Below are positions 7,714 through 14,111 of a stretch of DNA of 14,111 nt, in pieces. Position numbers and translations under genes: made by a program. Below the pieces are notes generated by a model, which made no database searches, was not told where the DNA came from, and worked only from the letters and a program-made list of their open reading frames with translations. Within the stretch, counting starts at the first letter, position 1. Each line of letters opens with the position of its first letter. The stretch is from positions 1-14,111 of the forward strand of contig JALWGP010000288.1 in assembly GCA_027038775.1 (NCBI GenBank). Reading direction: 5' to 3'. Source of the DNA: Sedimenticola sp. GTDB taxonomy: Bacteria; Pseudomonadota; Gammaproteobacteria; Chromatiales; Chromatiaceae.

Positions 7714-8367
7714 TTACTTCCCTAACCGCTGCGGCTCATCCTGCTCCAGGTAAGCCAGCTCGGCGTCGGTCAGTTCCACGTCGTCGTAACCGGTGATCAT
7801 GGGCGCCACGTGGTGGGCGAAGGAGCCGCCGGTGGTGAGCAGGTAGAGGTGGATGATGACGAAGGCGAGAATAGCGAAGGCGGTGGCCACGTGGACCGTG
7901 GCGATCCAGCCGAGCGCCGGATGGGAGATGCCGTTCTGCCAGTAGTTGTAGCTGAGGTAGGCCAGCCCCGAGAACCAGACGAGCGGAAAGAGGAACAGCT
8001 TTAGCCCCAGGTAGGAGGCCGCCTGCAGGGGGTTGTGCTTGCGCCAGAAGTGCTTGCGATAGGGATGCGGCTTGCCCTTGAAGATGTCCCAGGCGTAGAA
8101 GCGCACCACCGGCCACAGCCCCCGGGTGGTGGGCAGGTAGTGGCGCCAGGTGCCCGTGGTCAGGTGCCAGAAGATGGCGAAGATCCAAAGCACGACAAGG
8201 GAGAGGGCGGCCACCACGTGGAAGTAGACCGCCTGGTCGAAACTGATGCCGCCGTAGTAGCCGTGGATGCGGAAGCCGGTGAAGAGCAGCACGAAGACGA
8301 GCAGCGCCTGGGTCCAGTGCCAGAAGCGCTCGAAGCGGTTGAAGACGCGGACCTTGCGAATGGGCAT
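7714..8367 (-). CDS. Membrane cytochrome b subunit (thiosulfate reductase/b561-type)
   Basis: The 217-aa product is an integral membrane diheme cytochrome b of the type that links periplasmic reductases to the quinone pool (PhsC or FdoI-like, PF01292 fold). Four hydrophobic segments lie at about 18-38, 46-70, 117-140 and 150-178. Candidate heme histidines are H17 (RFWHWTQ), H50, H68, H159 and H173. A basic loop, HPYRKHFWRKHNP, sits between helices 2 and 3. I chose the ATG at 8367 because it overlaps the stop of the octaheme gene as TGATG and begins MPIRKVRVFNRFERFWHW, as in relatives; the longer frame adds only low-complexity sequence. Coupling to the octaheme gene implies one complex. The direction of electron flow is inferred. 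Confidence 0.9.
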   Translation of the reverse strand: MPIRKVRVFNRFERFWHWTQALLVFVLLFTGFRIHGYYGGISFDQAVYFHVVAALSLVVLWIFAIFWHLTTGTWRHYLPTTRGLWPVVRFYAWDIFKGKPHPYRKHFWRKHNPLQAASYLGLKLFLFPLVWFSGLAYLSYNYWQNGISHPALGWIATVHVATAFAILAFVIIHLYLLTTGGSFAHHVAPMITGYDDVELTDAELAYLEQDEPQRLGK

Positions 8368-10085
8368 CAGCTTCCCCTCCCTCGCAGCAGGATACGCAGC
8401 AGCCCGTGCCCGCCCACGCCGGCCAGGGTGCCCCCCACCAGCAGCAGGCCGAACCAGTCGAGCCACGGCGCGGAATCACGCCCCGGCATGTAGAACCCGG
8501 TGAGTTCTTTCAGGCGGCCGTCCTTCGAGTGGCATTGATCGCAGTCGAGCGCCTGCTCCCTGGGCGCCACCATGTGGTTCTGGGGCCACCAGGACCAGGT
8601 CTCCACGAAGCCGTATTCACCACTGTAGGGAATGCCGTTGTCCTTCATGCCGCGGGCGATGGCGCGGGCGAAATCGTAGTTGCCCCAGAAGGCGTCCTCG
8701 TCATCCCCCCACAGGTGCATGTAGACCAGGGTGTTATTGCCCTTGTCGTAAGGCTGCATGGTGCGCATCTTCTTGAAGGGCCAGATGCGCGAGTCGGGAT
8801 CCTGCGGCGAACCCCCGAAGTGGTTGATCTCCACCGGCTTCGACGGATCGAAGACGGTATCAATGGTGGTGTATTTCATCACCCCGTCGAACCAGCGGTA
8901 GACCGGCGGAAAGTTCTCGTCATACTCGAAGGAGCCCTTGATCGACTTGTAGGTGTGGCGCGCCTCGCCGTTGCCCTGGATGTAGCCCTCTTCACGATAC
9001 CCTTCGCCGTTCTTCAGTCGGCCGGCAGTGCGCCAGTCCCAGAAGACCTTGGTCGCCACCCCGCCGCGGGCGACGGCCGGGATGTGACAGGACTCGCAGG
9101 CCACGCGGTCCACGTGATCGTTGAGCTTGAAACCGCGGATACCGGCGGGATGGGGGCGGTCGCCGTGGCAGCTCTCGCAGGTGGCCGTCTCCCGCTCCAT
9201 GCCCGGCTTGGGCAGGGCGTGCTCCTTCTCGTCCCTCGCGATCATGTTGTAGCGGCTGCCGGCCCACTGGTGCCCCTCGCCCACGTGACAGATGATGCAG
9301 GCGAAGTTCTCCCCCTCCTCCGACATGTGCACGTCCACCTCGCGCGGCGGGTGGAAGAGCACCGAGGAGAGGTCGCCGTGCTTCACGTTGTCTCCTCCGC
9401 CCCCGTAGAAATGGCAGCTGCCGCAGTTGGCCCGCGCGGGCAGGCGCACGCTCTGCGCCACCTTCGCCCAGTCGATGGGCGGCTTGCCCTCGAACATGAC
9501 GGCGCAGGCCTTGTTGCCGCGCGTGGGTGGCAGCTTGTAATAGGTGCCGGTGGACTCGTGGCACACCAGGCAGTCGATGTTCTCCTGCTTCGTCAGGTCA
9601 TAGTCGGGCCCGGTGCGGTTGTAGCCGGCGTGGCACTGGGCACACATGCCCTCGTTGCCACGGGCGTTGGTGCAGAAGTTGTTGATGAGAACGCTCTTGC
9701 CCAGCTTCTGGCCGGTGACCGGGTGGGTGTAGCTCCAGGTCCAGTGCTTGTTCTTCAAGAACTGGTCGTCTGCCCGGTTGTGGCACTCCAGGCAGGCCCG
9801 GGTCACCTCGGGACCGTTATTGAAGGGCCCCCGGAGCTCCTCGAACTCGGAATGGTCGGCGGTGGACTTGCGCTGCCTGTCCTCGTCCAGGGCGGTGATC
9901 GGGTTGTCCACCGGCCCCTTGACGCCGATGTCGGTGTATTCGCTGATGCCCAGCTCCACCCTGCCGCCCTCCTGCTCGGCCTCGGCCGTCACCCCGGCGA
10001 AGAGAGGCCCCGCCCCTGCGGAGAGCAGCAGCAACAGCGCCGCCAGGTGACGACCACCAACGGGAAGTTGCGGTGACCATTCCAT
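8367..10085 (-). CDS. Octaheme c-type cytochrome, tetrathionate reductase (OTR) family, membrane-anchored
   Basis: The 572-aa product has a Sec signal peptide (about 1-30, ending AGPLFA), eight CxxCH heme sites at residues 98, 148, 172, 221, 263, 303, 330 and 515, and a C-terminal membrane helix (about 541-566). The region HSEFEELRGPFNNGPEVTRA followed by CLECH and KHWTWSY, and the long heme-free stretch between hemes 7 and 8, match the octaheme tetrathionate reductase family. That family reduces tetrathionate, nitrite and hydroxylamine in vitro in Shewanella and uses a lysine-ligated active-site heme; which lysine serves here I cannot assign. The ATG at 10085 has GGAG 8 nt upstream. The gene is coupled to the downstream cytochrome b (TGATG), suggesting quinol-linked reduction in the periplasm. 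The physiological substrate is unknown. Confidence 0.92.
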   Translation of the reverse strand: MEWSPQLPVGGRHLAALLLLLSAGAGPLFAGVTAEAEQEGGRVELGISEYTDIGVKGPVDNPITALDEDRQRKSTADHSEFEELRGPFNNGPEVTRACLECHNRADDQFLKNKHWTWSYTHPVTGQKLGKSVLINNFCTNARGNEGMCAQCHAGYNRTGPDYDLTKQENIDCLVCHESTGTYYKLPPTRGNKACAVMFEGKPPIDWAKVAQSVRLPARANCGSCHFYGGGGDNVKHGDLSSVLFHPPREVDVHMSEEGENFACIICHVGEGHQWAGSRYNMIARDEKEHALPKPGMERETATCESCHGDRPHPAGIRGFKLNDHVDRVACESCHIPAVARGGVATKVFWDWRTAGRLKNGEGYREEGYIQGNGEARHTYKSIKGSFEYDENFPPVYRWFDGVMKYTTIDTVFDPSKPVEINHFGGSPQDPDSRIWPFKKMRTMQPYDKGNNTLVYMHLWGDDEDAFWGNYDFARAIARGMKDNGIPYSGEYGFVETWSWWPQNHMVAPREQALDCDQCHSKDGRLKELTGFYMPGRDSAPWLDWFGLLLVGGTLAGVGGHGLLRILLRGRGS

Positions 10086-10121
10086 CGTGTTGGCTCCAGA
10101 CCCGCGGAAAACGAACCAATG

Positions 10122-10127
10122 ATTACA
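10122..10127 (-). promoter_or_regulatory. Possible -10 element for the octaheme cytochrome operon
   Basis: The minus strand reads TGTAAT (five of six to consensus) about 37 nt before the octaheme ATG. No good -35 is visible. A perfect 10-bp palindrome AGGAATTCCT lies just upstream at 10139-10148, overlapping where a -35 or activator would sit. The gap to the upstream phosphatase gene is only 72 bp, so read-through is also possible. Confidence 0.3.
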
Positions 10128-10157
10128 TCCTGGCCGACAGGAATTCCTTGATATTCG

Positions 10158-10985
10158 TTAACCCGCCGCGCCGAGGAAAGGCGCCAGGTTTGCCATCCAC
10201 CGCTCCAGCAGCCGGGCACTGGCCGCCGCCACTGCCGCACGGCTCTCCATGGCCGGCAGGGGCACGGGCTCCCTGTCGAAGGTGCAGCTGGCGCCACCGG
10301 CCTCGCTGAAGATGAGATGTCCGGCGGCGTAGTCCCACAGCTTCTGGCCCCCGTGGAGATAAAGATCGGCGCGACCGGCCGCCAGCCAGCTCCAGTCCAG
10401 CGCCACGCTGCCCAGGTTGCGTTGCGAAGCGAAGGGCGGTTCGGTGGCCAGGGCAGCGGCCAGCCCCCGGGGCAACCGCTTGTAATCCACCAGGGCGAGG
10501 GCAGCGTCCAGGCACTCCGGTGCGGTGCCGATTCGCAGCGGCAGGCCGTTGAGCTCGGCGCCCATGCCCCTGCGGGCGGCGAAGGTCTCGTCCCGCACCG
10601 GGTCGTGGACGATCCCCAGCACCACCTGCTTCCCCACCAGCAGCGCCAGCGAGCAGCTGAACAGCTCGAACCCGTGGGCGAAGTTGGTGGTCCCGTCGAG
10701 GGGGTCCAGGATCCAGCACCCGCAGGCACGCTCCAGGGCCCGCTGCTGCACCGCGCAGGGGGCCTCCTCTCCGAGGAAGCCGTACTCCGGCCACCGCCTG
10801 GAGAGGTTGCGGGCCATCACCTGCTGCATGGCACGGTCCGCTTCGGTCACCGGGCTGCCGTCCGCCTTGAACGAGACCCTGGCCCGGTGGAAGCGGCCCA
10901 TCAGTTCCCTCTCCGCGGTCCGCCGGACCATCTCTTTCAAGTCGCGCCATGCCCCCTCCTCCAGGAAGGGCAGCTGTTCTTCCAT
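10158..10985 (-). CDS. Inositol monophosphatase family protein
   Basis: The 275-aa product belongs to the Mg-dependent, Li-sensitive phosphatase superfamily. Motifs in order are SPVTEAD (44-50), LGEEA (E73, E74), the signature WILDPLDGTTNFAHGFELFS (91-110; D94, D97) and LWDYAAGHLIFSEAGG (216-231; D218). The TTNFAHG form of motif 2 is closer to SuhB-type IMPases than to CysQ. The ATG at 10985 is chosen for the ribosome site GGAGGAGA just upstream; a longer frame to 11111 exists but adds only basic, atypical sequence. It is divergent from the binding-protein operon. Substrate is open: inositol phosphate, histidinol phosphate (HisN type) or another sugar or nucleotide phosphate. Confidence 0.9.
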   Translation of the reverse strand: MEEQLPFLEEGAWRDLKEMVRRTAERELMGRFHRARVSFKADGSPVTEADRAMQQVMARNLSRRWPEYGFLGEEAPCAVQQRALERACGCWILDPLDGTTNFAHGFELFSCSLALLVGKQVVLGIVHDPVRDETFAARRGMGAELNGLPLRIGTAPECLDAALALVDYKRLPRGLAAALATEPPFASQRNLGSVALDWSWLAAGRADLYLHGGQKLWDYAAGHLIFSEAGGASCTFDREPVPLPAMESRAAVAAASARLLERWMANLAPFLGAAG

Positions 10986-11244
10986 CGATCTCCTCCGAAT
11001 CTCTTTAGTACCCCGCGCCAAGGCTCTCCAACGGAGACCCGTGCTCCGTTTTGAGAGGAGTTTCCCAGATCGCAAAAGGAAATTTCCTCCCCGCAGCCCC
11101 TTTGTTACCATTCCAGGCAGTTTACGAGAGTGCCCTCATGGCCCGCCACCTCCACGTGTTCCCGCCCGGGCATACACTTTTTTCGTGGCCGCCGGCACGC
11201 AAGGATTCTTCAACCGGCACCAGCTGACCAGCTGCAGGGAGAAC
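10986..11244. promoter_or_regulatory. Divergent intergenic region with palindromes
   Basis: This 259-bp region separates the minus-strand phosphatase from the plus-strand binding-protein operon. It contains an inverted repeat AACGGAG-ACCCGTG-CTCCGTT at 11030-11050, followed on the plus strand by TTTTG, and a perfect 12-bp palindrome AGGAAATTTCCT at 11077-11088. For the minus strand a weak promoter is possible (TTGGAG and TACTAA, 15 bp apart, just before the phosphatase). I found no clear sigma-70 promoter on the plus strand. The palindromes are candidate operator sites. Confidence 0.45.
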
Positions 11245-11718
11245 TTGAAACAGGGAACCGGACAATCTCCTTCTCCGAGAGGTCACCGCCGGCACACGCG
11301 AAGACACGCTCTCGAAATCCTGCTTCTCCTCTGGGCGCTGCTGGCCAGCGGGCCGTTGTTGGCGGTCCAGCTGGTGGTCAATCCCTCCGCTCCCGACACC
11401 AAACTCTCCCCCTCGACCGTTCGCGCCCTTTTCAACATGCGGCTCCTCCAGTGGCCCGACGGCACACCCGTCCGGGTCTACGTGCTGCCGGACGACGACA
11501 CGCTGCACCGCCAGTTCTGCAAACGGTACCTGGGGGTCTTCCCCCATCAGCTCCGTTACTCCTGGAACCGCAGGGTCTACTCCGGCATCGGGCAGTCCCC
11601 GCACCAGGTGGAGAACGTGGAGGAGATGCGTCGACGAATCGCCGACACGCCCGGCGCCATCGGTTACCTTCCCGAGGACCTGATTGATGACAGCGTACGA
11701 GCAATCGAAATGGAATAG
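11245..11718 (+). CDS. Small PstS-like periplasmic binding protein
   Basis: The 157-aa product has a signal peptide (basic RGHRRHTRRH, hydrophobic LEILLLLWALLASG, cleavage near LLAVQ). A compact PBP-like domain follows, related to the phosphate ABC transporter substrate-binding family (PF12849-like): LSPSTVRALFNMRLLQWPDG, GTPVRVYVLP, FCKRYLG, WNRRVYSGIGQSP and TPGAIGYLPED. It is about half the size of classical PstS, and no transporter genes are adjacent. No ATG exists before the signal peptide in this frame; I chose the TTG at 11245 for its ribosome site CAGGGAGA ending 3 nt before it. A farther GTG upstream is the alternative. The last 32 bp overlap the next gene, so the two are coupled. 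The ligand is unknown. Confidence 0.75.
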   Translation: MKQGTGQSPSPRGHRRHTRRHALEILLLLWALLASGPLLAVQLVVNPSAPDTKLSPSTVRALFNMRLLQWPDGTPVRVYVLPDDDTLHRQFCKRYLGVFPHQLRYSWNRRVYSGIGQSPHQVENVEEMRRRIADTPGAIGYLPEDLIDDSVRAIEME

Positions 11719-12895
11719 CCTGGCCGCTCTTTTGCTGGCGGTGGTCCCGGGGCTCGCCTTCTCTGGAGAAGGCCCGGAGTGGCTCGAACGCCTGCAACTG
11801 CATGCCTTCCTTTCCCAGGGGTATGTCCACACCACCCACAACCAGTTCATGGGCGACTCGGAGGAAGGCAGCCTCGACTTCCGGGAAGCGGGCGTCAACC
11901 TCTCGCTGAGGCCTTCCCCGTCCTGGCTCTTCTCCGCCCAGCTGTTGTCGCGCAAGGCCGGCGAAATGAGCAACGGCAGCGTCAACCTCGACTACGGCCT
12001 GGTGGACTTCACCCCCTTCTCCAGCGAGACGTGGCGCATCGGCGTGATCGGCGGCCGCTTCAAGAACCCGATAGGCCTCTACAACGACACCCGCGACGTC
12101 CCCTTCACCCGGCCCAGCGTCTTTCTGCCCCAGTCCATCTACTGGGAAAAGTTACGGGACATCATGCTCTCGTCCGACGGAGGTCAGTTCCACGGTGAGT
12201 TCTTCCACGGCCGCCACAGCCTGCTGCTGGAACTCGGCATCGGCCGCTTCACCACCAACGAGAACCTGGAATGGGCCTACCTGGGCAACGACTGGCCGGG
12301 AGCGTTCGAAAACGACGGCCTGAGCAGGGTGGGCCGGCTGCAGTACGAGTTCGAGGAGGGGCGGGTCCGCCTCGCCCTGAGCGGAATCGAGGCGAATCTC
12401 CGCTTCGAGGCGGAGCCGGGCCTGCCGACGGTGGGCTCAGGCAAAACCCGTATCGACTATTGGGTGGCCTCCTTCCAGTACAACGCCGAGCGTTGGAGCC
12501 TGACGGCGGAGTACATGCGCGAACCGGTCGAATGGCAATCCTATCTTCCCCCCACCTTCAACGATTCCAGAGAGGCCGAGGGCTATTACCTGCAGGGAAC
12601 CTGGAGGACCACCGAGGCGTGGGAGGTGCTGCTCAGGTACGAGGCTGCCTATCTCGACCGCCACGACCGGGACGGCAGCAGGCAGAGCAGCCTCAGCGGC
12701 CTGCCGGCGCACCTCTATTTCAGCAGGATTTGGTCTCTCGGCCTCACCTGGCACATCACCAGCCACATGATGCTGCGCGGCCAGTTCGACATCGCCGACG
12801 GCACCGCACCCCTGTCGGCCAGGGAAAACCCCGATCCCGCGGCCATGGAACGACACTGGAAACTGTTCTCCCTGCTCTTCTCGGTGGGATTCTGA
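11687..12895 (+). CDS. Outer-membrane beta-barrel (porin-like) protein
   Basis: The 402-aa product has a signal peptide (SLAALLLAVVPGLAF, about residues 12-25) and then repeated amphipathic strands rich in aromatic residues, such as LQLHAFLSQGYVHTTHNQF, WRIGVIGGRFKNPIGLYND, WSLTAEYMREPVEW and WHITSHMMLRGQF. It ends KLFSLLFSVGF with a terminal Phe, as expected of an outer-membrane barrel recognised by the BAM machinery. Early residues are typical of porin-like proteins found beside small PstS-like proteins. The ATG at 11687 has GAGG 9 nt upstream; a TTG one codon earlier is less likely. It lies inside the end of the preceding gene and 9 bp before the sensor gene. Transported substrate is unknown; no trimeric porin signature was identified. 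Confidence 0.8.
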   Translation: MTAYEQSKWNSLAALLLAVVPGLAFSGEGPEWLERLQLHAFLSQGYVHTTHNQFMGDSEEGSLDFREAGVNLSLRPSPSWLFSAQLLSRKAGEMSNGSVNLDYGLVDFTPFSSETWRIGVIGGRFKNPIGLYNDTRDVPFTRPSVFLPQSIYWEKLRDIMLSSDGGQFHGEFFHGRHSLLLELGIGRFTTNENLEWAYLGNDWPGAFENDGLSRVGRLQYEFEEGRVRLALSGIEANLRFEAEPGLPTVGSGKTRIDYWVASFQYNAERWSLTAEYMREPVEWQSYLPPTFNDSREAEGYYLQGTWRTTEAWEVLLRYEAAYLDRHDRDGSRQSSLSGLPAHLYFSRIWSLGLTWHITSHMMLRGQFDIADGTAPLSARENPDPAAMERHWKLFSLLFSVGF

Positions 12896-12904
12896 AGCGC
12901 AACC

Positions 12905-14111
12905 ATGTCCCGGCCCGAAGCCCATACCGCACCCCCGGGCCGACGCCCCTTCCTCAGCCTGAAGTGGAAGGCGGTGCTGCTGCTGAGCCTGGTCCTGGCG
13001 ACGGTCAACCTGACCCTGGTGTCATTGAACGTGGTCCGCCTGCAAGAGCAGTTCGAACACCACCGCCGCAGCCTCTCCGAACGCCAGACGCTGCAGTTCG
13101 AGGCACTGGTGGAGCGCAGCTTCTCCAACCTCGAGCGCCTGGCTCCCCTGCTGGTCGAGAGCGGCAACGGGGAACCCTCGCCCATCCTTCTCCGCGACAG
13201 GCTCTCCGACCGCCTGGACAACCGCGCGGCGGCGCTGGAGATCGATTGGGACATCACCGCCCTCGTCTTCATGGACCACGGCGGCAGGGTGCACTACCGG
13301 CAGGGCATGACCAGGATTCCGGCAGCGCTGCTGCAGATCATGCACGGCGCCAGGAAATCGGAAACCACGCGCAGGATCCTGCTCTGCCTGGAGGAGTGCC
13401 GCCAGTATGTCGCCGTTCCGGTCCTCGACCAGGACCGGCTGGCCGGGATCCTGCTGCTCGGAAGAACCATCGCCGACGCGGTCTCCAGCTTCCGGCAGAT
13501 CACCGGCTCGGACCTGGCCGTGCTCACCGCCACTTCCCCCTCCACCCCGTCCGGTACCGGCCCCGGACGGATCGGGCTGCCCGCCTGGAACCGCTGGCTC
13601 GCCCTGGCCTCCAGCTCGGAGCACTTGGTCCCCCTGCTGCAGGCGCTCTCCGCGGAGGCCGACCTCAACCAGATCGGCGAGCGCGACCCCTACCGCTACC
13701 GGCACGGTGACAGAACCTACGACCTCCTCCGCATCCCGGGCGGACAGCTTCCCTGGAGCGGTTTCGACGACTACCTGGTGATCAGCGACATCACCCCGGA
13801 AGTGGAGTACATCCGGGCCGCGCACCGCCAGAGCATGGCGGTGGGACTGGCGGGTTTTGCGATGTCGGAACTGTTACTGCTGCTCCTGCTGGGCACGCCC
13901 ATGAACCGCCTGAAACGGCTGGCCTCCATGCTACCGAGACTGGCCGAAGGCAAGACACGGCAGGTGAAATCCGAGCTCGCCGCGCCCCCCCGCAAGGGCT
14001 TCGAGGACGAGATCGACATCGCCGACCACGCCACCGCGGTCCTGGCCGAGCGCCTCGAGGAGCTGAACCGCGAGGTCGAGGAGCGCACCCGCAGCCTGAT
14101 CGAGCGGAGCG
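12905..14111 (+). CDS. Membrane sensor protein (histidine kinase or GGDEF type), 3' part missing
   Basis: The frame is open from the ATG at 12905 to the window end (402 residues). Membrane helix 1 is at about 22-43 (AVLLLSLVLATVNLTLVSLN). A periplasmic sensing domain of about 260 residues follows, with the pattern CLEECRQYVAVPVLDQDRLA then GILLLGRTIADAVSSF (161-196), as in Cache/CHASE-like sensors. Helix 2 is at about 311-331. After it come a HAMP-like stretch (NRLKRLASMLPRLAEGK) and a coiled coil (AERLEELNREVEERTRSLIE). The coiled-coil end usually leads into a histidine kinase or a diguanylate cyclase domain, which lies outside. The cysteines C161 and C165 in the sensor domain could be redox-active or metal-binding. 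It is 9 bp after the barrel gene and probably in the same operon. Confidence 0.85.
   Translation, partial: MSRPEAHTAPPGRRPFLSLKWKAVLLLSLVLATVNLTLVSLNVVRLQEQFEHHRRSLSERQTLQFEALVERSFSNLERLAPLLVESGNGEPSPILLRDRLSDRLDNRAAALEIDWDITALVFMDHGGRVHYRQGMTRIPAALLQIMHGARKSETTRRILLCLEECRQYVAVPVLDQDRLAGILLLGRTIADAVSSFRQITGSDLAVLTATSPSTPSGTGPGRIGLPAWNRWLALASSSEHLVPLLQALSAEADLNQIGERDPYRYRHGDRTYDLLRIPGGQLPWSGFDDYLVISDITPEVEYIRAAHRQSMAVGLAGFAMSELLLLLLLGTPMNRLKRLASMLPRLAEGKTRQVKSELAAPPRKGFEDEIDIADHATAVLAERLEELNREVEERTRSLIERS

Noticed and set aside
8406..10076. Plus-strand open frame of 556 codons opposite the octaheme cytochrome
   Set aside because: The minus strand has eight CxxCH motifs and a signal peptide; the plus frame has no domain and mirrors it.
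11030..11050. Terminator between the phosphatase and the binding-protein gene
   Set aside because: The two flanking genes diverge, so no transcript is expected to end here; more likely regulatory or incidental.
12271..13710. Plus-strand 479-codon frame overlapping the barrel and sensor genes
   Set aside because: Arg/Pro/Gly-rich out-of-frame translation; the barrel and sensor frames have signal peptide, membrane helices and domain patterns.

Overview
This is GC-rich, tightly packed DNA from a gammaproteobacterium. The order hisB-hisH-hisA-hisF-hisE-tatA-tatB-tatC, the GTAG-headed REP-type repeats and the octaheme cytochrome/cytochrome b pair all suggest a respiratory, possibly sulfur- or nitrogen-cycling member of that class. 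A Chromatiales-like host is a guess; no rRNA or other taxonomic marker is present.

Region 1 (about 1-6140, all on the minus strand) is a histidine biosynthesis operon running into the twin-arginine translocase. It reads hisB, hisH, a 190-bp array of REP elements, hisA, hisF and hisE. A 287-bp gap with a long palindromic repeat follows, then tatA, tatB, tatC and an exported DUF255 thioredoxin-domain protein cut by the window edge. Genes are separated by 1-4 bp or overlap, except at the two repeat-filled gaps. hisI is missing from its usual place between hisF and hisE, and hisB is the monofunctional dehydratase. TatC carries an unusual acidic tail that ends in a FimV-C-like helical module.

Region 2 (about 6140-7713) is visibly more AT-rich and looks degenerate. 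It holds a short plus-strand remnant that resembles the end of an outer-membrane beta-barrel gene interrupted by a stop codon. It also holds a minus-strand gene for a PEP-CTERM-like exported protein broken by a single-base frameshift. It resembles a decaying accessory insertion between two conserved blocks.

Region 3 (7714-10985, minus strand) has an inositol-monophosphatase-family gene, then an octaheme c-type cytochrome of the octaheme tetrathionate reductase family, then a four-helix membrane cytochrome b. The two cytochrome genes are translationally coupled (TGATG). They probably form a membrane-bound quinol-linked redox complex facing the periplasm. The octaheme protein also has its own C-terminal membrane helix.

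Region 4 (10986-14111, plus strand, divergent from region 3) is an apparent three-gene operon. It encodes a small PstS-like periplasmic binding protein with a TTG start, an overlapping outer-membrane beta-barrel protein, and a two-helix membrane sensor with a periplasmic sensing domain whose output domain lies beyond the window. Binding protein, outer-membrane channel and sensor suggest a ligand-sensing module of unknown substrate. The divergent gap contains a 12-bp perfect palindrome and a hairpin that could be regulatory.
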